41,275 nt of DNA from Bacteroidota bacterium (GCA_026391855.1 JAPLDE010000071.1:102048-143322), one strand, 5' to 3'; counted from the stretch's first letter, positions 16,060 through 25,707 are shown. The notes: generated from the letters alone by a model not told the origin. Numbers and translations are program-made.

Positions 16060-17088
16060 TTGAAGAAACTGGTCTTTTCCATCCTCCAGTACCTTCTTTT
16101 CCTGAGCATCGGATTAGGCCTACTTTGGCTTGTATTCCGTAAAATTGATAAAGACAGTATCATGGAAGAGTTGAAGACTATCAACTACTTCTGGATTATC
16201 ATGTTGTTTATCAGCGGGTTGATCAGCCATCTTTCCCGGGCTGTCAGGTGGAACCTGATGATAGGATCATTAAACTATAAAACCAGCACAATTCGTACGT
16301 TTTATGCCGTTATGGTCGGATACCTTGCCAACCTGGCCATCCCCCGGTTAGGCGAAGTCACCCGTTGCGGAATACTTGCAAAAACCGATAAAATACCGGT
16401 GAACTCACTTATAGGGACCGTCATAGCCGAAAGAATTTTCGACATGATCGTTCTGTTGGTGATCACCTTGCTGGTTATCCTTTTCCAGCTCAACCTTGTC
16501 GGAGGGTTCGTGCATAAATACCTGGTAATGCCCTTTTTAACCAAATTCTCAGGAAAATTCCCGGTGATGGTCTTCTTTATGATCCTTGTTATTGTGATTG
16601 CCTTGCTGGTTTTATTGTTCCGAAAATTACTTCCCCTTATCAGGCACCTGGCCATTTACCAGAAGATCGCCACTATTATCAGTGGATTTGTCAGCGGAAT
16701 GATGACGATACAACGAATGAAGCATAAAGGCCGTTTCCTTTTCTGGACCCTGATGATCTGGGGTAACTATTTCCTGATGACCTATCTTTGTTTCTTCTCC
16801 ATGAAGGCGACATCCCATCTGACTGTGATTGACGGATTTACGCTATTATCACTGGGGAGTTTTGGTTTTGTCGCTCCCGTACCAGGCGGTATCGGCGCCT
16901 ATCACTTTATTGTCAAGGCTATTTTAGTTGAACTCTATGGTCTTTCTCCTGTGGCGGCAGCTTCATATGCCACCATCTCACATACAGCTCAGACATTATT
17001 GTTATTGGTTGCCGGAGCCGTTTCTTACCTGTTGGTATTCCTTTATCTAAAAAAAGTAAAAAATGGACAGACTGGAAAGAATCCGTAA
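16060..17088 (+). CDS. Flippase-like / lysylphosphatidylglycerol synthase TM-family protein
   Basis: An integral membrane protein of 342 residues with about seven or eight hydrophobic helices, of the UPF0104/AglD2-type family (PF03706). Characteristic motifs are LSRAVRWNLMIG, NLAIPRLGEVTRCGIL, ERIFDMIVLL and PVPGGIGAYHFI. Members may move lipid-linked sugars or modify lipids, but most are uncharacterized. The start is TTG at 16060, three bases after panD; it is kept because the first helix begins immediately. It overlaps the heptose-nucleotidyltransferase gene by 26 bases, which hints at an envelope role. Confidence 0.8.
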   Translation: MKKLVFSILQYLLFLSIGLGLLWLVFRKIDKDSIMEELKTINYFWIIMLFISGLISHLSRAVRWNLMIGSLNYKTSTIRTFYAVMVGYLANLAIPRLGEVTRCGILAKTDKIPVNSLIGTVIAERIFDMIVLLVITLLVILFQLNLVGGFVHKYLVMPFLTKFSGKFPVMVFFMILVIVIALLVLLFRKLLPLIRHLAIYQKIATIISGFVSGMMTIQRMKHKGRFLFWTLMIWGNYFLMTYLCFFSMKATSHLTVIDGFTLLSLGSFGFVAPVPGGIGAYHFIVKAILVELYGLSPVAAASYATISHTAQTLLLLVAGAVSYLLVFLYLKKVKNGQTGKNP

Positions 17089-17569
17089 CAAGGTAATGTC
17101 GCCGGAAATCTTACGTAAAAATGTCGCAGTCTGGCGTTTTCTTGGCAAAAAGATCGTCTTTACAAACGGCTGTTTCGATATTCTGCACCTGGGTCATATC
17201 GATTACCTGGCCAAAGCCGCAGACCTGGGTGATATCCTGGTCCTTGGCCTGAACAGCGATGCATCCGTATACCGGCTGAAAGGAAAGGGACGTCCTATCA
17301 CAGGAGAGAATTCCAGAGCAATGGTCATGGCTTCATTAAGTTTCGTATCGGCAGTCGTTTTGTTTGAAGAAGATACACCCTTCAACCTTATTAATATGGT
17401 AAAACCGGATATCCTGGTGAAAGGAGGGGATTACCATCCCGAAGAAGTGGTTGGTGCCGGTATTGTTCAAAGTATTGGAGGAAAAGTCGTCATCCTGCCT
17501 TTTATTCCCGGATATTCCACAACGGCCATCGAAGAAAAAATTTTAATGTCGGGAAACAAACAGGAGTGA
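17063..17569 (+). CDS. rfaE2: D-glycero-beta-D-manno-heptose 1-phosphate adenylyltransferase
   Basis: A 168-residue cytidylyltransferase-fold enzyme activating heptose-1-phosphate with ATP for ADP-heptose synthesis, used in lipopolysaccharide inner core. TNGCFDILHLGHIDYLAKA is the HxGH nucleotide-binding motif; KPDILVKGGDY and PGYSTTAIEEKI are typical. It is the stand-alone nucleotidyltransferase half of HldE; the kinase half is not in the window. It overlaps the preceding membrane-protein gene by 26 bases, so the two are likely translationally coupled. Confidence 0.93.
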   Translation: MDRLERIRNKVMSPEILRKNVAVWRFLGKKIVFTNGCFDILHLGHIDYLAKAADLGDILVLGLNSDASVYRLKGKGRPITGENSRAMVMASLSFVSAVVLFEEDTPFNLINMVKPDILVKGGDYHPEEVVGAGIVQSIGGKVVILPFIPGYSTTAIEEKILMSGNKQE

Positions 17570-17618
17570 ATTTTCTTACTTTTATGTCGGGTTTGTTCAG
17601 AACAAATCCTGCAACTCC

Positions 17619-18038
17619 ATGAAAACCAAACTAATTACATTCAGACTATGGGGGTATCCCTTACTGCTGGTTCTTGTTTTGCTGGGGTGTAGTAAAGCCC
17701 AGACCCTGGTGAAGATACTGGGTACCTGGGAAATGGTGAATGTAACCGATGTAGATTCAGATGTGACTACGAATTGGTTATTTGATGTTGATGACATCAT
17801 GGTTATTACGAATGTGCCAAAATATCTGCCCGATTCGGTGTTGGCGCGATGGGAAGGCAGATATGAAGTAAAGGTAAGGGTTTATAAAAGGTATGTTAAG
17901 ATCTACGGGTTTGAAGGTGGGATGGATTATATGAATGCTGAATGGGAGATTGTCAAATCAAATAAAGACGTGCTGATCCTGGCCAGTAACAAAGAGGGTG
18001 GCTTGCTCATCAAGGAGTTTGTAAAAAAGAAGTTCTGA
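17619..18038 (+). CDS. Lipoprotein, lipocalin-like, unknown function
   Basis: A small 139-residue protein with a lipoprotein signal peptide and lipobox LVLLGCS. The mature part begins with a LGTWEMVNV-like strand and alternates beta-strands, resembling the lipocalin-like fold common in Bacteroidota lipoproteins. I do not recognise a specific family. ATG at 17619 follows a gap of 49 bases and the stop is six bases before radA, so they are probably cotranscribed. Likely anchored in the inner or outer membrane, facing the periplasm. Confidence 0.7.
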   Translation: MKTKLITFRLWGYPLLLVLVLLGCSKAQTLVKILGTWEMVNVTDVDSDVTTNWLFDVDDIMVITNVPKYLPDSVLARWEGRYEVKVRVYKRYVKIYGFEGGMDYMNAEWEIVKSNKDVLILASNKEGGLLIKEFVKKKF

Positions 18039-18044
18039 GGCTGA

Positions 18045-19415
18045 ATGGCTAAAACCAAAAGTATTTTCTATTGTCAGAATTGCGGGACACAGTCGGCGCA
18101 ATGGATAGGCAAATGCCCTAACTGTAACCAGTGGAATACCTTTGTCGAAGAAGTCATTCACCGCGACGACGACAAAGTTTCAACGGAAAATATTCCCTTG
18201 AAAAAGGGTCATGATACACCCACGCTTATCAGGGAGATCAATATCCAATCGCTCGACAGGATTGACACCTCAAATCAGGAGCTAAACAGGGTACTGGGAG
18301 GAGGGCTGGTTCCCGGATCGCTTATCCTTGTGGGAGGTGAGCCCGGCATTGGGAAGTCAACCCTGATGTTGCAGCTTGCACTGAATATCAGGAACAGGAA
18401 GGTTCTATATGTTTCAGGGGAGGAAAGCGAACAGCAGATAAAAATGAGGGCCGACAGGGTAGGGATCATCAACGAAAACTGTTACATTCTTACCGAAACG
18501 GTAACCAAGAATATCTTCCGGCATATCAGGCAGTTAGTCCCTGACCTGGTCATCATCGATTCTATCCAGACCCTGACTACGGAAATCATTGATTCTTCGG
18601 CCGGGAGTATCTCCCAGATCAGGGAATGTGCAGCAGAAATGCAGCGTTTTTCAAAAGCTTCCGATGTGCCGGTATTCCTGGTCGGGCATATCACCAAGGA
18701 TGGAACCCTTGCCGGGCCTAAAATCCTGGAACATATGGTTGATACCGTTCTTCAGTTTGAAGGTGACCGGCACTATGGCTACCGTTTGTTGAGATCGGTG
18801 AAAAACCGTTTCGGATCTACTTCGGAATTAGGTATTTATGAAATGCAGGGAGATGGACTCAGGGAGATCTCTGATCCTTCCGAGATAATGATCAGCCAGA
18901 GTGGTGAAAACCTGAGCGGAGTGGCTATCGGATCTACCATGGAAGGACTCAGACCCATGCTCATTGAAACCCAGGCCCTGGTGAGTACTGCAGCTTATGG
19001 TACACCCCAGCGGTCATCTACCGGATTCGATCTCAGGCGGCTGAGCATGTTACTGGCTGTCCTCGAGAAAAGAGGCGGCTTCAGGTTCGGAAACAAAGAC
19101 GTTTTCCTGAATATCGCCGGCGGAATAAAAATTGATGACCCCTCACTCGACCTGGCCGTGGTCATCGCTCTGTTATCCTCATCTGAAGATATCCCGGTAA
19201 ACCAGAAACACTGTTTTGCAGCCGAAGTGGGACTTTCAGGAGAGATACGGCCTGTAAACCGCATCGAACAAAGAATCTCTGAAGCAGAAAAACTCGGGTT
19301 CACCGAAATTTACCTTTCCCCCTTCAACCAAAAAAACCTGCCCTCCATACCCTATAACATCCGTATTGTCGAGGTGAAAAAACTGGAAGATATTTTTTCA
19401 CTCCTCTTCGGCTGA
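18045..19415 (+). CDS. radA: DNA repair protein RadA (Sms)
   Basis: A 456-residue RecA-related ATPase that helps branch migration and resolves recombination intermediates. Domains in order: C4 zinc finger (CQNCGTQSAQWIGKCPNC), RecA-like core with Walker A GGEPGIGKST, the RadA-specific motif VKNRFGSTSE, and a Lon-like C-terminal domain (DVFLNIAGGIKIDDPSLDLAV). Length and motif order are normal. Confidence 0.96.
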   Translation: MAKTKSIFYCQNCGTQSAQWIGKCPNCNQWNTFVEEVIHRDDDKVSTENIPLKKGHDTPTLIREINIQSLDRIDTSNQELNRVLGGGLVPGSLILVGGEPGIGKSTLMLQLALNIRNRKVLYVSGEESEQQIKMRADRVGIINENCYILTETVTKNIFRHIRQLVPDLVIIDSIQTLTTEIIDSSAGSISQIRECAAEMQRFSKASDVPVFLVGHITKDGTLAGPKILEHMVDTVLQFEGDRHYGYRLLRSVKNRFGSTSELGIYEMQGDGLREISDPSEIMISQSGENLSGVAIGSTMEGLRPMLIETQALVSTAAYGTPQRSSTGFDLRRLSMLLAVLEKRGGFRFGNKDVFLNIAGGIKIDDPSLDLAVVIALLSSSEDIPVNQKHCFAAEVGLSGEIRPVNRIEQRISEAEKLGFTEIYLSPFNQKNLPSIPYNIRIVEVKKLEDIFSLLFG

Positions 19416-19462
19416 GGTTGTGAAAAAATGGTGAAAAATTTTTCTTAAACCAAATATTTGAA

Positions 19463-19470
19463 TACCTTTG
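19463..19470 (+). promoter_or_regulatory. Candidate -7 box for tRNA-Ser
   Basis: TACCTTTG, an exact TAnnTTTG match, lies 46 bases before the mature tRNA 5' end. No clear -33 element is seen. Confidence 0.5.
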
Positions 19471-19515
19471 CCCCTCTTAAAAAAACGGGTAATTATCCGG
19501 TTTTAAGGAGGTTCG

Positions 19516-19606
19516 GGAGAGATGGCCGAGTGGTCGAAGGCGCACGCCTGGAAAGTGTGTATACTCCAAAAGGGTATCATGGGTTCGAATCCCATTCTCT
19601 CCGCCA
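19516..19606 (+). tRNA. tRNA-Ser(GGA)
   Basis: A class II tRNA with a seven-base acceptor pair GGAGAGA/TCTCTCC, anticodon stem CACGC/GTGTG around loop CTGGAAA (anticodon GGA at 19550-19552), a long variable arm and T-loop GGTTCGAATCC. The 3' CCA is encoded. It reads UCC/UCU serine codons and closely resembles E. coli tRNA-Ser(GGA) in the anticodon arm. Confidence 0.97.
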
Positions 19607-19660
19607 AATTCAATGATCAGTATTTATTAATTACTTCTTCCGGTTAACCCGGAGAAGTCT

Positions 19661-19891
19661 ATGGCTCGAAGCGTTATGGGATCTGGGGGTGCTTGGCTGA
19701 ACAAATTCATGGTATACTTCGGGTTCCTCATGGTGGCTATTTATTTCTTTTTGGGTACTTTACTTATGTTTTTTCCCGTTTATACATATATTCAAAAAGA
19801 AATCAGAGTTATCTTCGGCTTCTTCTTTTTTGTTTATGGAGCTTTCAGGCTGGTAAGAATACTCCAGAAATGTAAAGAAAGTAAATACTGA
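19661..19891 (+). CDS. Small two-helix membrane protein
   Basis: A 76-residue protein with two hydrophobic segments (VYFGFLMVAIYFFLGTLLMF and VIFGFFFFVYGAFRLVRIL) and a basic C-terminus. No function is recognised. It ends five bases before the PstS-like lipoprotein gene and is likely the first gene of that operon. Confidence 0.65.
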   Translation: MARSVMGSGGAWLNKFMVYFGFLMVAIYFFLGTLLMFFPVYTYIQKEIRVIFGFFFFVYGAFRLVRILQKCKESKY

Positions 19892-19896
19892 TCTGT

Positions 19897-20850
19897 ATGG
19901 AAAAAAAAATTGTGCCTCCAAACGTTCTGTTCCTGCTGCTCGTCCTGATCTGGGGATGTAACAATAACAGCGGACAGCTTGAAGAAACCCCGACACGGGG
20001 AAACATTAAAATCGGTGCTGACGAGTCCTTTCAGCTCCTGGTGGACACAGAGATCTCCACTTTTGAGTCATTATATAAATATGCCCATATAAAACCTCTG
20101 TATAAGCCTGAAGCCGAGGTTATTGCCGATTTATTGAACGACTCGGTCAGAATGGTGGTCGTCACCCGAACACTTACCCAACAGGAGAATGATTACCTGA
20201 TGACCAAACAGGTCATCGCAAGATCCACAAAAATTGCCCACGATGGCGTAGCCTTCATACTGAACGGGAATAACCCCGACACCAACCTCCGGTACGACCA
20301 GGTGCAGGGGATCATTCAGGGGACTATTACCAACTGGAAACAGATCAATCCTAAGTCCTCCCTGGGTGAAATTGTAACGGTTTTCGACAATACCAAATCC
20401 GGAAACTTCCGTTTTTTACAGGAGTTGTTCCTTAAAGGGAAAACCGTTCCCAAAACCTTGTTTGCCGTTAAAAATAACCCTGAAGTCCTTCAGTATGTGC
20501 AAACAAAGGCTAATGCCATCGGAGTCATTGGTGTAAACTGGATCAGCGATAAAAATGATACCCTGTCCCAGAAATTTCTTAAAGGGGTAAAAGTGGCAGC
20601 CATCGGAAGACCCGGAGATACACAGGGCAGCGGTGATTTCTTCAAACCTTACCAGGCCTATATTGCTGATGTTTCCTACCCCTTCATCAGGGATGTGTTT
20701 GCTATTAAAAGAGAATCGTTTACAGGGCTGGGAAGTGGATTTTACAACTTCCTCGCAGGGGATGTAGGCCAGCGCATTATTCTTAAATCACGCCTTGTCC
20801 CGGCTACTATGCCGGTAAGATTAGTTCAGATAAAGAATCATTTTGATTAA
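19897..20850 (+). CDS. PstS-like substrate-binding lipoprotein
   Basis: A 317-residue periplasmic binding protein of the PstS type with lipobox VLIWGCNNN. Motifs such as GADESFQLLVDTEISTFE, RTLTQQEND, GVAFILN, ITNWKQI and SGNFRFLQEL follow the phosphate-binding family. No pst permease or ATPase adjoins; instead it precedes TPR and ExbB/ExbD/TonB genes, an arrangement frequent in Bacteroidota. It may therefore serve envelope or TonB function rather than classical phosphate import. Ligand is not proven. Confidence 0.82.
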   Translation: MEKKIVPPNVLFLLLVLIWGCNNNSGQLEETPTRGNIKIGADESFQLLVDTEISTFESLYKYAHIKPLYKPEAEVIADLLNDSVRMVVVTRTLTQQENDYLMTKQVIARSTKIAHDGVAFILNGNNPDTNLRYDQVQGIIQGTITNWKQINPKSSLGEIVTVFDNTKSGNFRFLQELFLKGKTVPKTLFAVKNNPEVLQYVQTKANAIGVIGVNWISDKNDTLSQKFLKGVKVAAIGRPGDTQGSGDFFKPYQAYIADVSYPFIRDVFAIKRESFTGLGSGFYNFLAGDVGQRIILKSRLVPATMPVRLVQIKNHFD

Positions 20851-20871
20851 TATTTAAGCAGCGCACATATT

Positions 20872-22545
20872 ATGGTCACATTCCGAAAAAAACTCATTTG
20901 CCTTTTATTACTGACAATTGGATTTTTCTGCCAGCAGTCACTCCCGGCTCAGGATTTGAAAACGGCCATCCGGCTTACTGATAATGAGCAATTCGTTTCT
21001 GCCAAAGCTATATATGAAGCCCTGATAAAAAAAGAACCGAACAATGGGGATAACTACTACTATTTCGGTGAGAGCTACCTTAAGTCATATTTTTCGGATT
21101 CTGCCAACGTTGAGCTGAAGGAGATGACCAGCCTGGCCAATGTCCAGTTTATCAAAGGTATGGCAGTTGATTCTTTAAACCCGCTGAACTATGTCGGACT
21201 TGGAAAGATCGCCCTGTATACCGGATCACCGGCAATAGCGCAAAATTATTTTGAAAAGGCACAGTTGTTATTACCTGTCAGGGGAAAGAAAATAGTGATG
21301 CCTATGGAACGCCAGGTTGCTGTTTATCAAAAGATTGCAGAAGCTTACCTGAGAGCTCCCAGAGGAGATACAGTCAATGTATTTCCTTATCTGAGAAAAG
21401 CAGAGAAATTGGATAAAAAGAGTCCGGAGACTTACCTGGTCAGGGGAGACGCCTATCTTTTCCTAATCAATGATGGCTCCAATGCCATCGTAAACTATAA
21501 AAAGGCCCAGGACCTGGATCCCCGGTCAGCCAGGGCAAAACTCAAACTGGGTCAGCTTTGGGTCAGGGCTAAACGACCTATGGATGCCCTTTCATATTAC
21601 CAGGAAGCCATAAAAATCGACTCAACCTTCGCCCCGGCATACCGCGAACTGGCTGAGTTATATAGTATGGCAGCCCAATACGACAATGCGCAGAAAGCCT
21701 ACAAGACCTTCCTCGACCTGAACCAGCAAAACCTTGGCGCCAGGGTGAGATATGCTTCCTTTCTATTCCTGAGTAAAAAATATGCTGAAACCATTAAACA
21801 ATCACAGGAAATCATTTCCCAGGATGATTCCTATACATTTCTTTACAGAATTGCCGGTTATTCCAGTTATGAAACCGGTCAATACGATCAGGGCCTCAAT
21901 TTTATGAAGAGTTTCTTTTCCAAGACCAAACCGGAGAAAATGATCCCTTCCGACTACAGCTACCTGGGAAAGATATACTCAAAACTGGGGCAGGACTCCT
22001 TGGCAGTGATAAACTACCAGAAATGTTTTGATATGGATGACACCAACATCGATATTCTCGGTGAAATGGCGCAGTCCTTCAATAAATTGAAGAAATACAG
22101 TGAAACGGCGCGGATATGGGAGAAGAAGATCTCCATGCTGGAGACTCCTGCATATACCGATTATATGAATCTTGGAAAGGCGTATTATCAGGCACAGAAA
22201 TGGGGTAAGTCCGATACTGCCTTTGTAAAGGTAACCCAGCTGAAACCTGAATTTATCCAGGCATATCTCTGGAGGGCCAGGGTGTATTCCAATCTCGATC
22301 CTGAAACCAAGGAAGGACTGGCTAAACCATTTTATGAGACCGTGATTGAAAAGGCCTCAGCCGATTCAGTGAAGAATTCTAAAGAATTACTGGAGTCATG
22401 CAGCTTTTTGGCTTATTATTACTTCAAAAACAAGAAGTATTGTGAATCATTGGATTACTGGATGAAGGTGGAAGCGATTGATCCCAATAATGAGAAAGCC
22501 AATAGTGCCATTAAAGAGTTAAAACCCAGGTGCCCCAGGAAATAA
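20872..22545 (+). CDS. Exported TPR-repeat protein
   Basis: A 557-residue protein with a signal peptide (hydrophobic stretch ICLLLLTIGFFCQQSLPA) followed by many tetratricopeptide repeats, for example YYQEAIKIDSTFAPAYRELA and INYQKCFDMDDTNIDILGEM. TPR arrays form protein-binding scaffolds. Placed between the PstS-like and ExbB genes, it probably acts in the periplasm with the TonB energizing complex (inference from context). Confidence 0.85.
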   Translation: MVTFRKKLICLLLLTIGFFCQQSLPAQDLKTAIRLTDNEQFVSAKAIYEALIKKEPNNGDNYYYFGESYLKSYFSDSANVELKEMTSLANVQFIKGMAVDSLNPLNYVGLGKIALYTGSPAIAQNYFEKAQLLLPVRGKKIVMPMERQVAVYQKIAEAYLRAPRGDTVNVFPYLRKAEKLDKKSPETYLVRGDAYLFLINDGSNAIVNYKKAQDLDPRSARAKLKLGQLWVRAKRPMDALSYYQEAIKIDSTFAPAYRELAELYSMAAQYDNAQKAYKTFLDLNQQNLGARVRYASFLFLSKKYAETIKQSQEIISQDDSYTFLYRIAGYSSYETGQYDQGLNFMKSFFSKTKPEKMIPSDYSYLGKIYSKLGQDSLAVINYQKCFDMDDTNIDILGEMAQSFNKLKKYSETARIWEKKISMLETPAYTDYMNLGKAYYQAQKWGKSDTAFVKVTQLKPEFIQAYLWRARVYSNLDPETKEGLAKPFYETVIEKASADSVKNSKELLESCSFLAYYYFKNKKYCESLDYWMKVEAIDPNNEKANSAIKELKPRCPRK

Positions 22546-22596
22546 TTACATTGATTCTAAATAAGTTGAGTACACTTGAAGGAATAAAATATTTTC

Positions 22597-22604
22597 TAAC
22601 TTTG
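22597..22604 (+). promoter_or_regulatory. Candidate promoter for exbB-exbD-exbD-tonB
   Basis: TAACTTTG matches the -7 consensus; CTTG at 22575-22578 is a partial -33 element 18 bases upstream. It lies in the 130-base gap before exbB, which has a 72-base leader, so the energizing complex may be transcribed independently of the TPR gene. Confidence 0.5.
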
Positions 22605-22675
22605 CTACCCCTGAAAAAATCAGAAAAACACTTAAAATCTAAAGATCATATTCAATCACTTTAAAAGTTTTAATC

Positions 22676-23506
22676 ATGAGCAAGAAACAAAAGCAAAATG
22701 ATGGTCAATCTTTAGGAAACACTTTGCGTTCCTTATTTGCCACAGGCACCATTTTGATTTCCCTGATCATTGCCATAGTAGTCTTCAAGTTTGTCATGGG
22801 TAATCCTGTGAACTTTGAAGGAGGTAATGTCAAAGGTGCACCCATGCCTGGCAACTACCTGGCTATGGTTTACAAGGGAGGATTCATTGTCCCTATCCTG
22901 ATCACTCTCCTGCTGGTACTCATCACCTTCTCTATTGAAAGGTTTGTCACACTGAGAAAAGCAAGAGGTAAAGGCAGAATTAATGTCTTCGTTAAAAAGC
23001 TGCAAAACCTTATGATGGCTGGTCAGATCCAGGAAGCTATCGTGGAATGTGATAATCAAAAAGGCTCACTGGCCAATGTATTAAAAGCCGGTTTATTAAG
23101 GTATAAAGAACTGGAAACAGATCCAAACCTTGAAAAAGACCAGAAAATAATTGCGTTACAGCAAACATTTGAAGAAGCGACTGCCCTTGAGCTACCCATG
23201 CTTTCCAAAAACCTTGTCATTCTTTCTACTATTGCCTCCATCGCCGTACTCTTCGGACTGTTGGGTACCGTACTTGGTATGATCCGCGCATTCGCGGCTC
23301 TGGCCCAGGCTGGTGCCCCTGATGCCCTTGCACTTGCTACCGGTATTTCCGAAGCACTTATTAACACTGCCTTTGGTATTGGTGGTTCAACCATTGCCAT
23401 TATCATGTACAACTTTTTCTCTAATAAGATTGATGCCATGACCTTTAAAATTGATGAAGCCGGTTTCAGTCTGATTCAAACCTTTAACGCTAACGTTAAA
23501 AGGTAA
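22676..23506 (+). CDS. exbB: MotA/TolQ/ExbB proton channel protein
   Basis: A 276-residue inner-membrane channel subunit with three main hydrophobic segments: near residues 20-40, around 70-90, and a long pair at about 170-245 (LVILSTIASIAVLFGLLGTV and ALINTAFGIGG). The TolQ/ExbB signature GLLGTVLGMIRAFAALAQAG is present. It uses the proton gradient with ExbD to energize TonB. It heads the exbB-exbD-exbD-tonB cluster. Confidence 0.93.
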   Translation: MSKKQKQNDGQSLGNTLRSLFATGTILISLIIAIVVFKFVMGNPVNFEGGNVKGAPMPGNYLAMVYKGGFIVPILITLLLVLITFSIERFVTLRKARGKGRINVFVKKLQNLMMAGQIQEAIVECDNQKGSLANVLKAGLLRYKELETDPNLEKDQKIIALQQTFEEATALELPMLSKNLVILSTIASIAVLFGLLGTVLGMIRAFAALAQAGAPDALALATGISEALINTAFGIGGSTIAIIMYNFFSNKIDAMTFKIDEAGFSLIQTFNANVKR

Positions 23507-23563
23507 ACCTGCACATTAGTAAGGAAATATAAACCAGCCTGATGGCTCAAAAAAAAGAGTACC

Positions 23564-24193
23564 ATGCCAAAGATTAAAATGCCGGTTAAATCTCCACACA
23601 TAGACATGACGCCTATGGTGGACCTGTTTTCCTTACTGTTGACCTTCTTCATGCTCACTACCTCTTTCCGTCCACCCGAAGCTGCTTTGATCGATACTCC
23701 ATTTTCAGTATCAGAAAAACAAGCACCCGACAGGGACCTGATCACTGTTTCCATTAGTAAGGATAACAAGATCTTCTTCATGATGGACAACGGCCCCGAC
23801 TCTACTACCCACTATCGTTCGGATCTGTTAAAACAAATGGGCCAGAGGTACAACATCCCGTTTTCTGCAAAAGAACTCGATAAGTTCTCCAAACTGAATT
23901 CATTCGGTATGCCAGTCAATTTTATGAGAACATGGCTTCACGCTGAAGATTCTAAGGAAAAGGAAAAGATGCAGGTTGGCATCCCTACCGATTCTACTGA
24001 TAATCAGCTTGCTATGTGGGTCAGGTTTGCCCGTCTGGTGAACCCCAGAGCCGATGTCGCTATAAAAGGAGATGGAAATGCCGATTATAAAACCGTGAAA
24101 AAAGTAATGGATATTATGCAGGAAAATAAGGTCAATAAGTTTAACCTGGTTACCAGCCTCCAAAAAGAGGAAGCCAAACTGGAAAACAAATAA
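23564..24193 (+). CDS. exbD: ExbD/TolR biopolymer transport protein (copy 1)
   Basis: A 209-residue ExbD-family protein. After a short basic N-terminus, SPHIDMTPMVDLFSLLLTFF forms the single membrane helix with the proton-relay Asp (MVDL). The rest is periplasmic; it is longer than E. coli ExbD, as is common in Bacteroidota. It lies between exbB and a second exbD, with which it may form mixed pores. Confidence 0.9.
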   Translation: MPKIKMPVKSPHIDMTPMVDLFSLLLTFFMLTTSFRPPEAALIDTPFSVSEKQAPDRDLITVSISKDNKIFFMMDNGPDSTTHYRSDLLKQMGQRYNIPFSAKELDKFSKLNSFGMPVNFMRTWLHAEDSKEKEKMQVGIPTDSTDNQLAMWVRFARLVNPRADVAIKGDGNADYKTVKKVMDIMQENKVNKFNLVTSLQKEEAKLENK

Positions 24194-24227
24194 ACCTTTT
24201 TCTTTTACCTATTAACAATTAATAACT

Positions 24228-24866
24228 ATGGGAGAAATAATAGAAGGTGAAAAACACGAAAAAGGTGCCAAGCGAAGACCTAAAAAACACTCGACAAACA
24301 TAGACATGACCCCAATGGTCGACCTGATGTGTTTGCTGATTACTTTCTTCATGCTTACCACCGCTTTCAGTAAGCCCAAAGTAATGGAGATCACCATGCC
24401 CGAGAAAAATGCGGATACAGCAAATCAGAAAAAACCTGAAATTGCAGCCGATCGTACGGTAAATATCCTGATTACCGGCAATGATGAAGTTTATTATTAT
24501 ATCGGACTCGCCAACCCCAACAAACCACCTATGCCTGTTTTATATAAAACAAATTACAGCGCCGATGGGATGCGGAAATTCTTGTTGGAAAAGAACCAGA
24601 ACGTTTTTAAACAAGTCACTGAGTTGAAAGACAAAGTTCTGAAAGGAACATTGGTAATGGCCGATTCAGTATTGAACCGTAAGATTAAAGAGATAAAAAA
24701 AGCAGATAAAAAGTCACCCATTGTCCTGATCAAGGCCGATGAAAAGGCTAAATATCGAAATATTGTTGATATCATAGACGAAATGGCCATTTGCAATATC
24801 GCTCAGTATGCTGTTGTTGATATTGCACCCATTGAACTGGATATGATTAAAAATGCTCCGAAATAA
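24228..24866 (+). CDS. exbD: ExbD/TolR biopolymer transport protein (copy 2)
   Basis: A second 212-residue ExbD-family protein with a Lys/Arg-rich N-terminus and the helix NIDMTPMVDLMCLLITFFML carrying the conserved Asp. The periplasmic part has the repeated KSPIVLIKADEKAKYRNIVD motif of TolR/ExbD. Two diverged exbD genes side by side are usual in this phylum. It ends 40 bases before the tonB start. Confidence 0.9.
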   Translation: MGEIIEGEKHEKGAKRRPKKHSTNIDMTPMVDLMCLLITFFMLTTAFSKPKVMEITMPEKNADTANQKKPEIAADRTVNILITGNDEVYYYIGLANPNKPPMPVLYKTNYSADGMRKFLLEKNQNVFKQVTELKDKVLKGTLVMADSVLNRKIKEIKKADKKSPIVLIKADEKAKYRNIVDIIDEMAICNIAQYAVVDIAPIELDMIKNAPK

Positions 24867-24906
24867 TTCTCTGTGGGGAAACATTAAAAATTTAATTCGA
24901 TTTTCT

Positions 24907-25689
24907 ATGGCAAAGAATAAGGAATTTGTAGAAAGCCTGGACGAGATCGTGTTCGCCAACCGGAATAAAGATTACGGAGCTTACCAGATCCGTAAAGTTT
25001 ATCCAAAGTTTGTAAACCGTTCCGCCTCAGTCTCCATTCTTGCTATCCTGATTGCCGTTGCCGTTCCCTTGATTGCCAGTTATTACCAGCAAAAAAGGTA
25101 TATCAGGCAGGAACAAACGGTTGGGGCAGAGTTCGCTGAAATGAACAAACCCCCGGAAGATGCACCTCCCCCTCCACCACCACCCCCTCCCGAAGCACTG
25201 GAGCAAAAAGTGAAATTCACCGCCCCTGTGGTCGTGGAAGATACTGTGGTGGAAACGGATGCATTGAACCAGGATGACTTGAAAACCACTGTTACCAATG
25301 TCGCTTTAACCGAAGATGACTTCAAAGTTGAAGAAAAACAGGAAGTTAAAGTGATCGACGAAGAAGAAAAAACACCCATCTTCACCGTGGTGGAAGAAAT
25401 GCCTTCTTTCCCGGGTGGTGAAGAATCCCGGCTGAAATTCCTCCAGGAAAACATCCAATATCCTCAGGTAGCCAAGGAAAGCGGTATATCCGGAACGGTA
25501 TATGTCTCTTTCGTGGTCGACTCCAAAGGTAGAGTAGCTGATGTTAAAGTCCTCAGGGGAATTGGCGGTGGTTGCGATGAAGAAGCCATCCGCGTTATTA
25601 AGTTGATGCCTTCCTGGAACCCTGGAAAACAGGCAGGAAAATCTGTAAGGGTACAGTTTACGATGCCTATCAGGTTTACCCTGAACTAA
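24907..25689 (+). CDS. tonB: TonB energy transducer
   Basis: A protein of about 260 residues: cytoplasmic N-terminus (MAKNKEFVESLDEIVFANRN), one membrane helix near residue 45, a Pro-rich spacer (nine consecutive Pro around residue 90), and a C-terminal TonB domain with GISGTVYVSFVVDSKGRVAD and QFTMPIRFTLN. It transmits ExbB/ExbD energy to outer-membrane receptors. ATG at 24907 is preferred to 24853 because the latter would overlap exbD and add an atypical N-terminus. Confidence 0.93.
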   Translation: MAKNKEFVESLDEIVFANRNKDYGAYQIRKVYPKFVNRSASVSILAILIAVAVPLIASYYQQKRYIRQEQTVGAEFAEMNKPPEDAPPPPPPPPPEALEQKVKFTAPVVVEDTVVETDALNQDDLKTTVTNVALTEDDFKVEEKQEVKVIDEEEKTPIFTVVEEMPSFPGGEESRLKFLQENIQYPQVAKESGISGTVYVSFVVDSKGRVADVKVLRGIGGGCDEEAIRVIKLMPSWNPGKQAGKSVRVQFTMPIRFTLN

Positions 25690-25707
25690 TCTGAGGTTAC
25701 GAATATT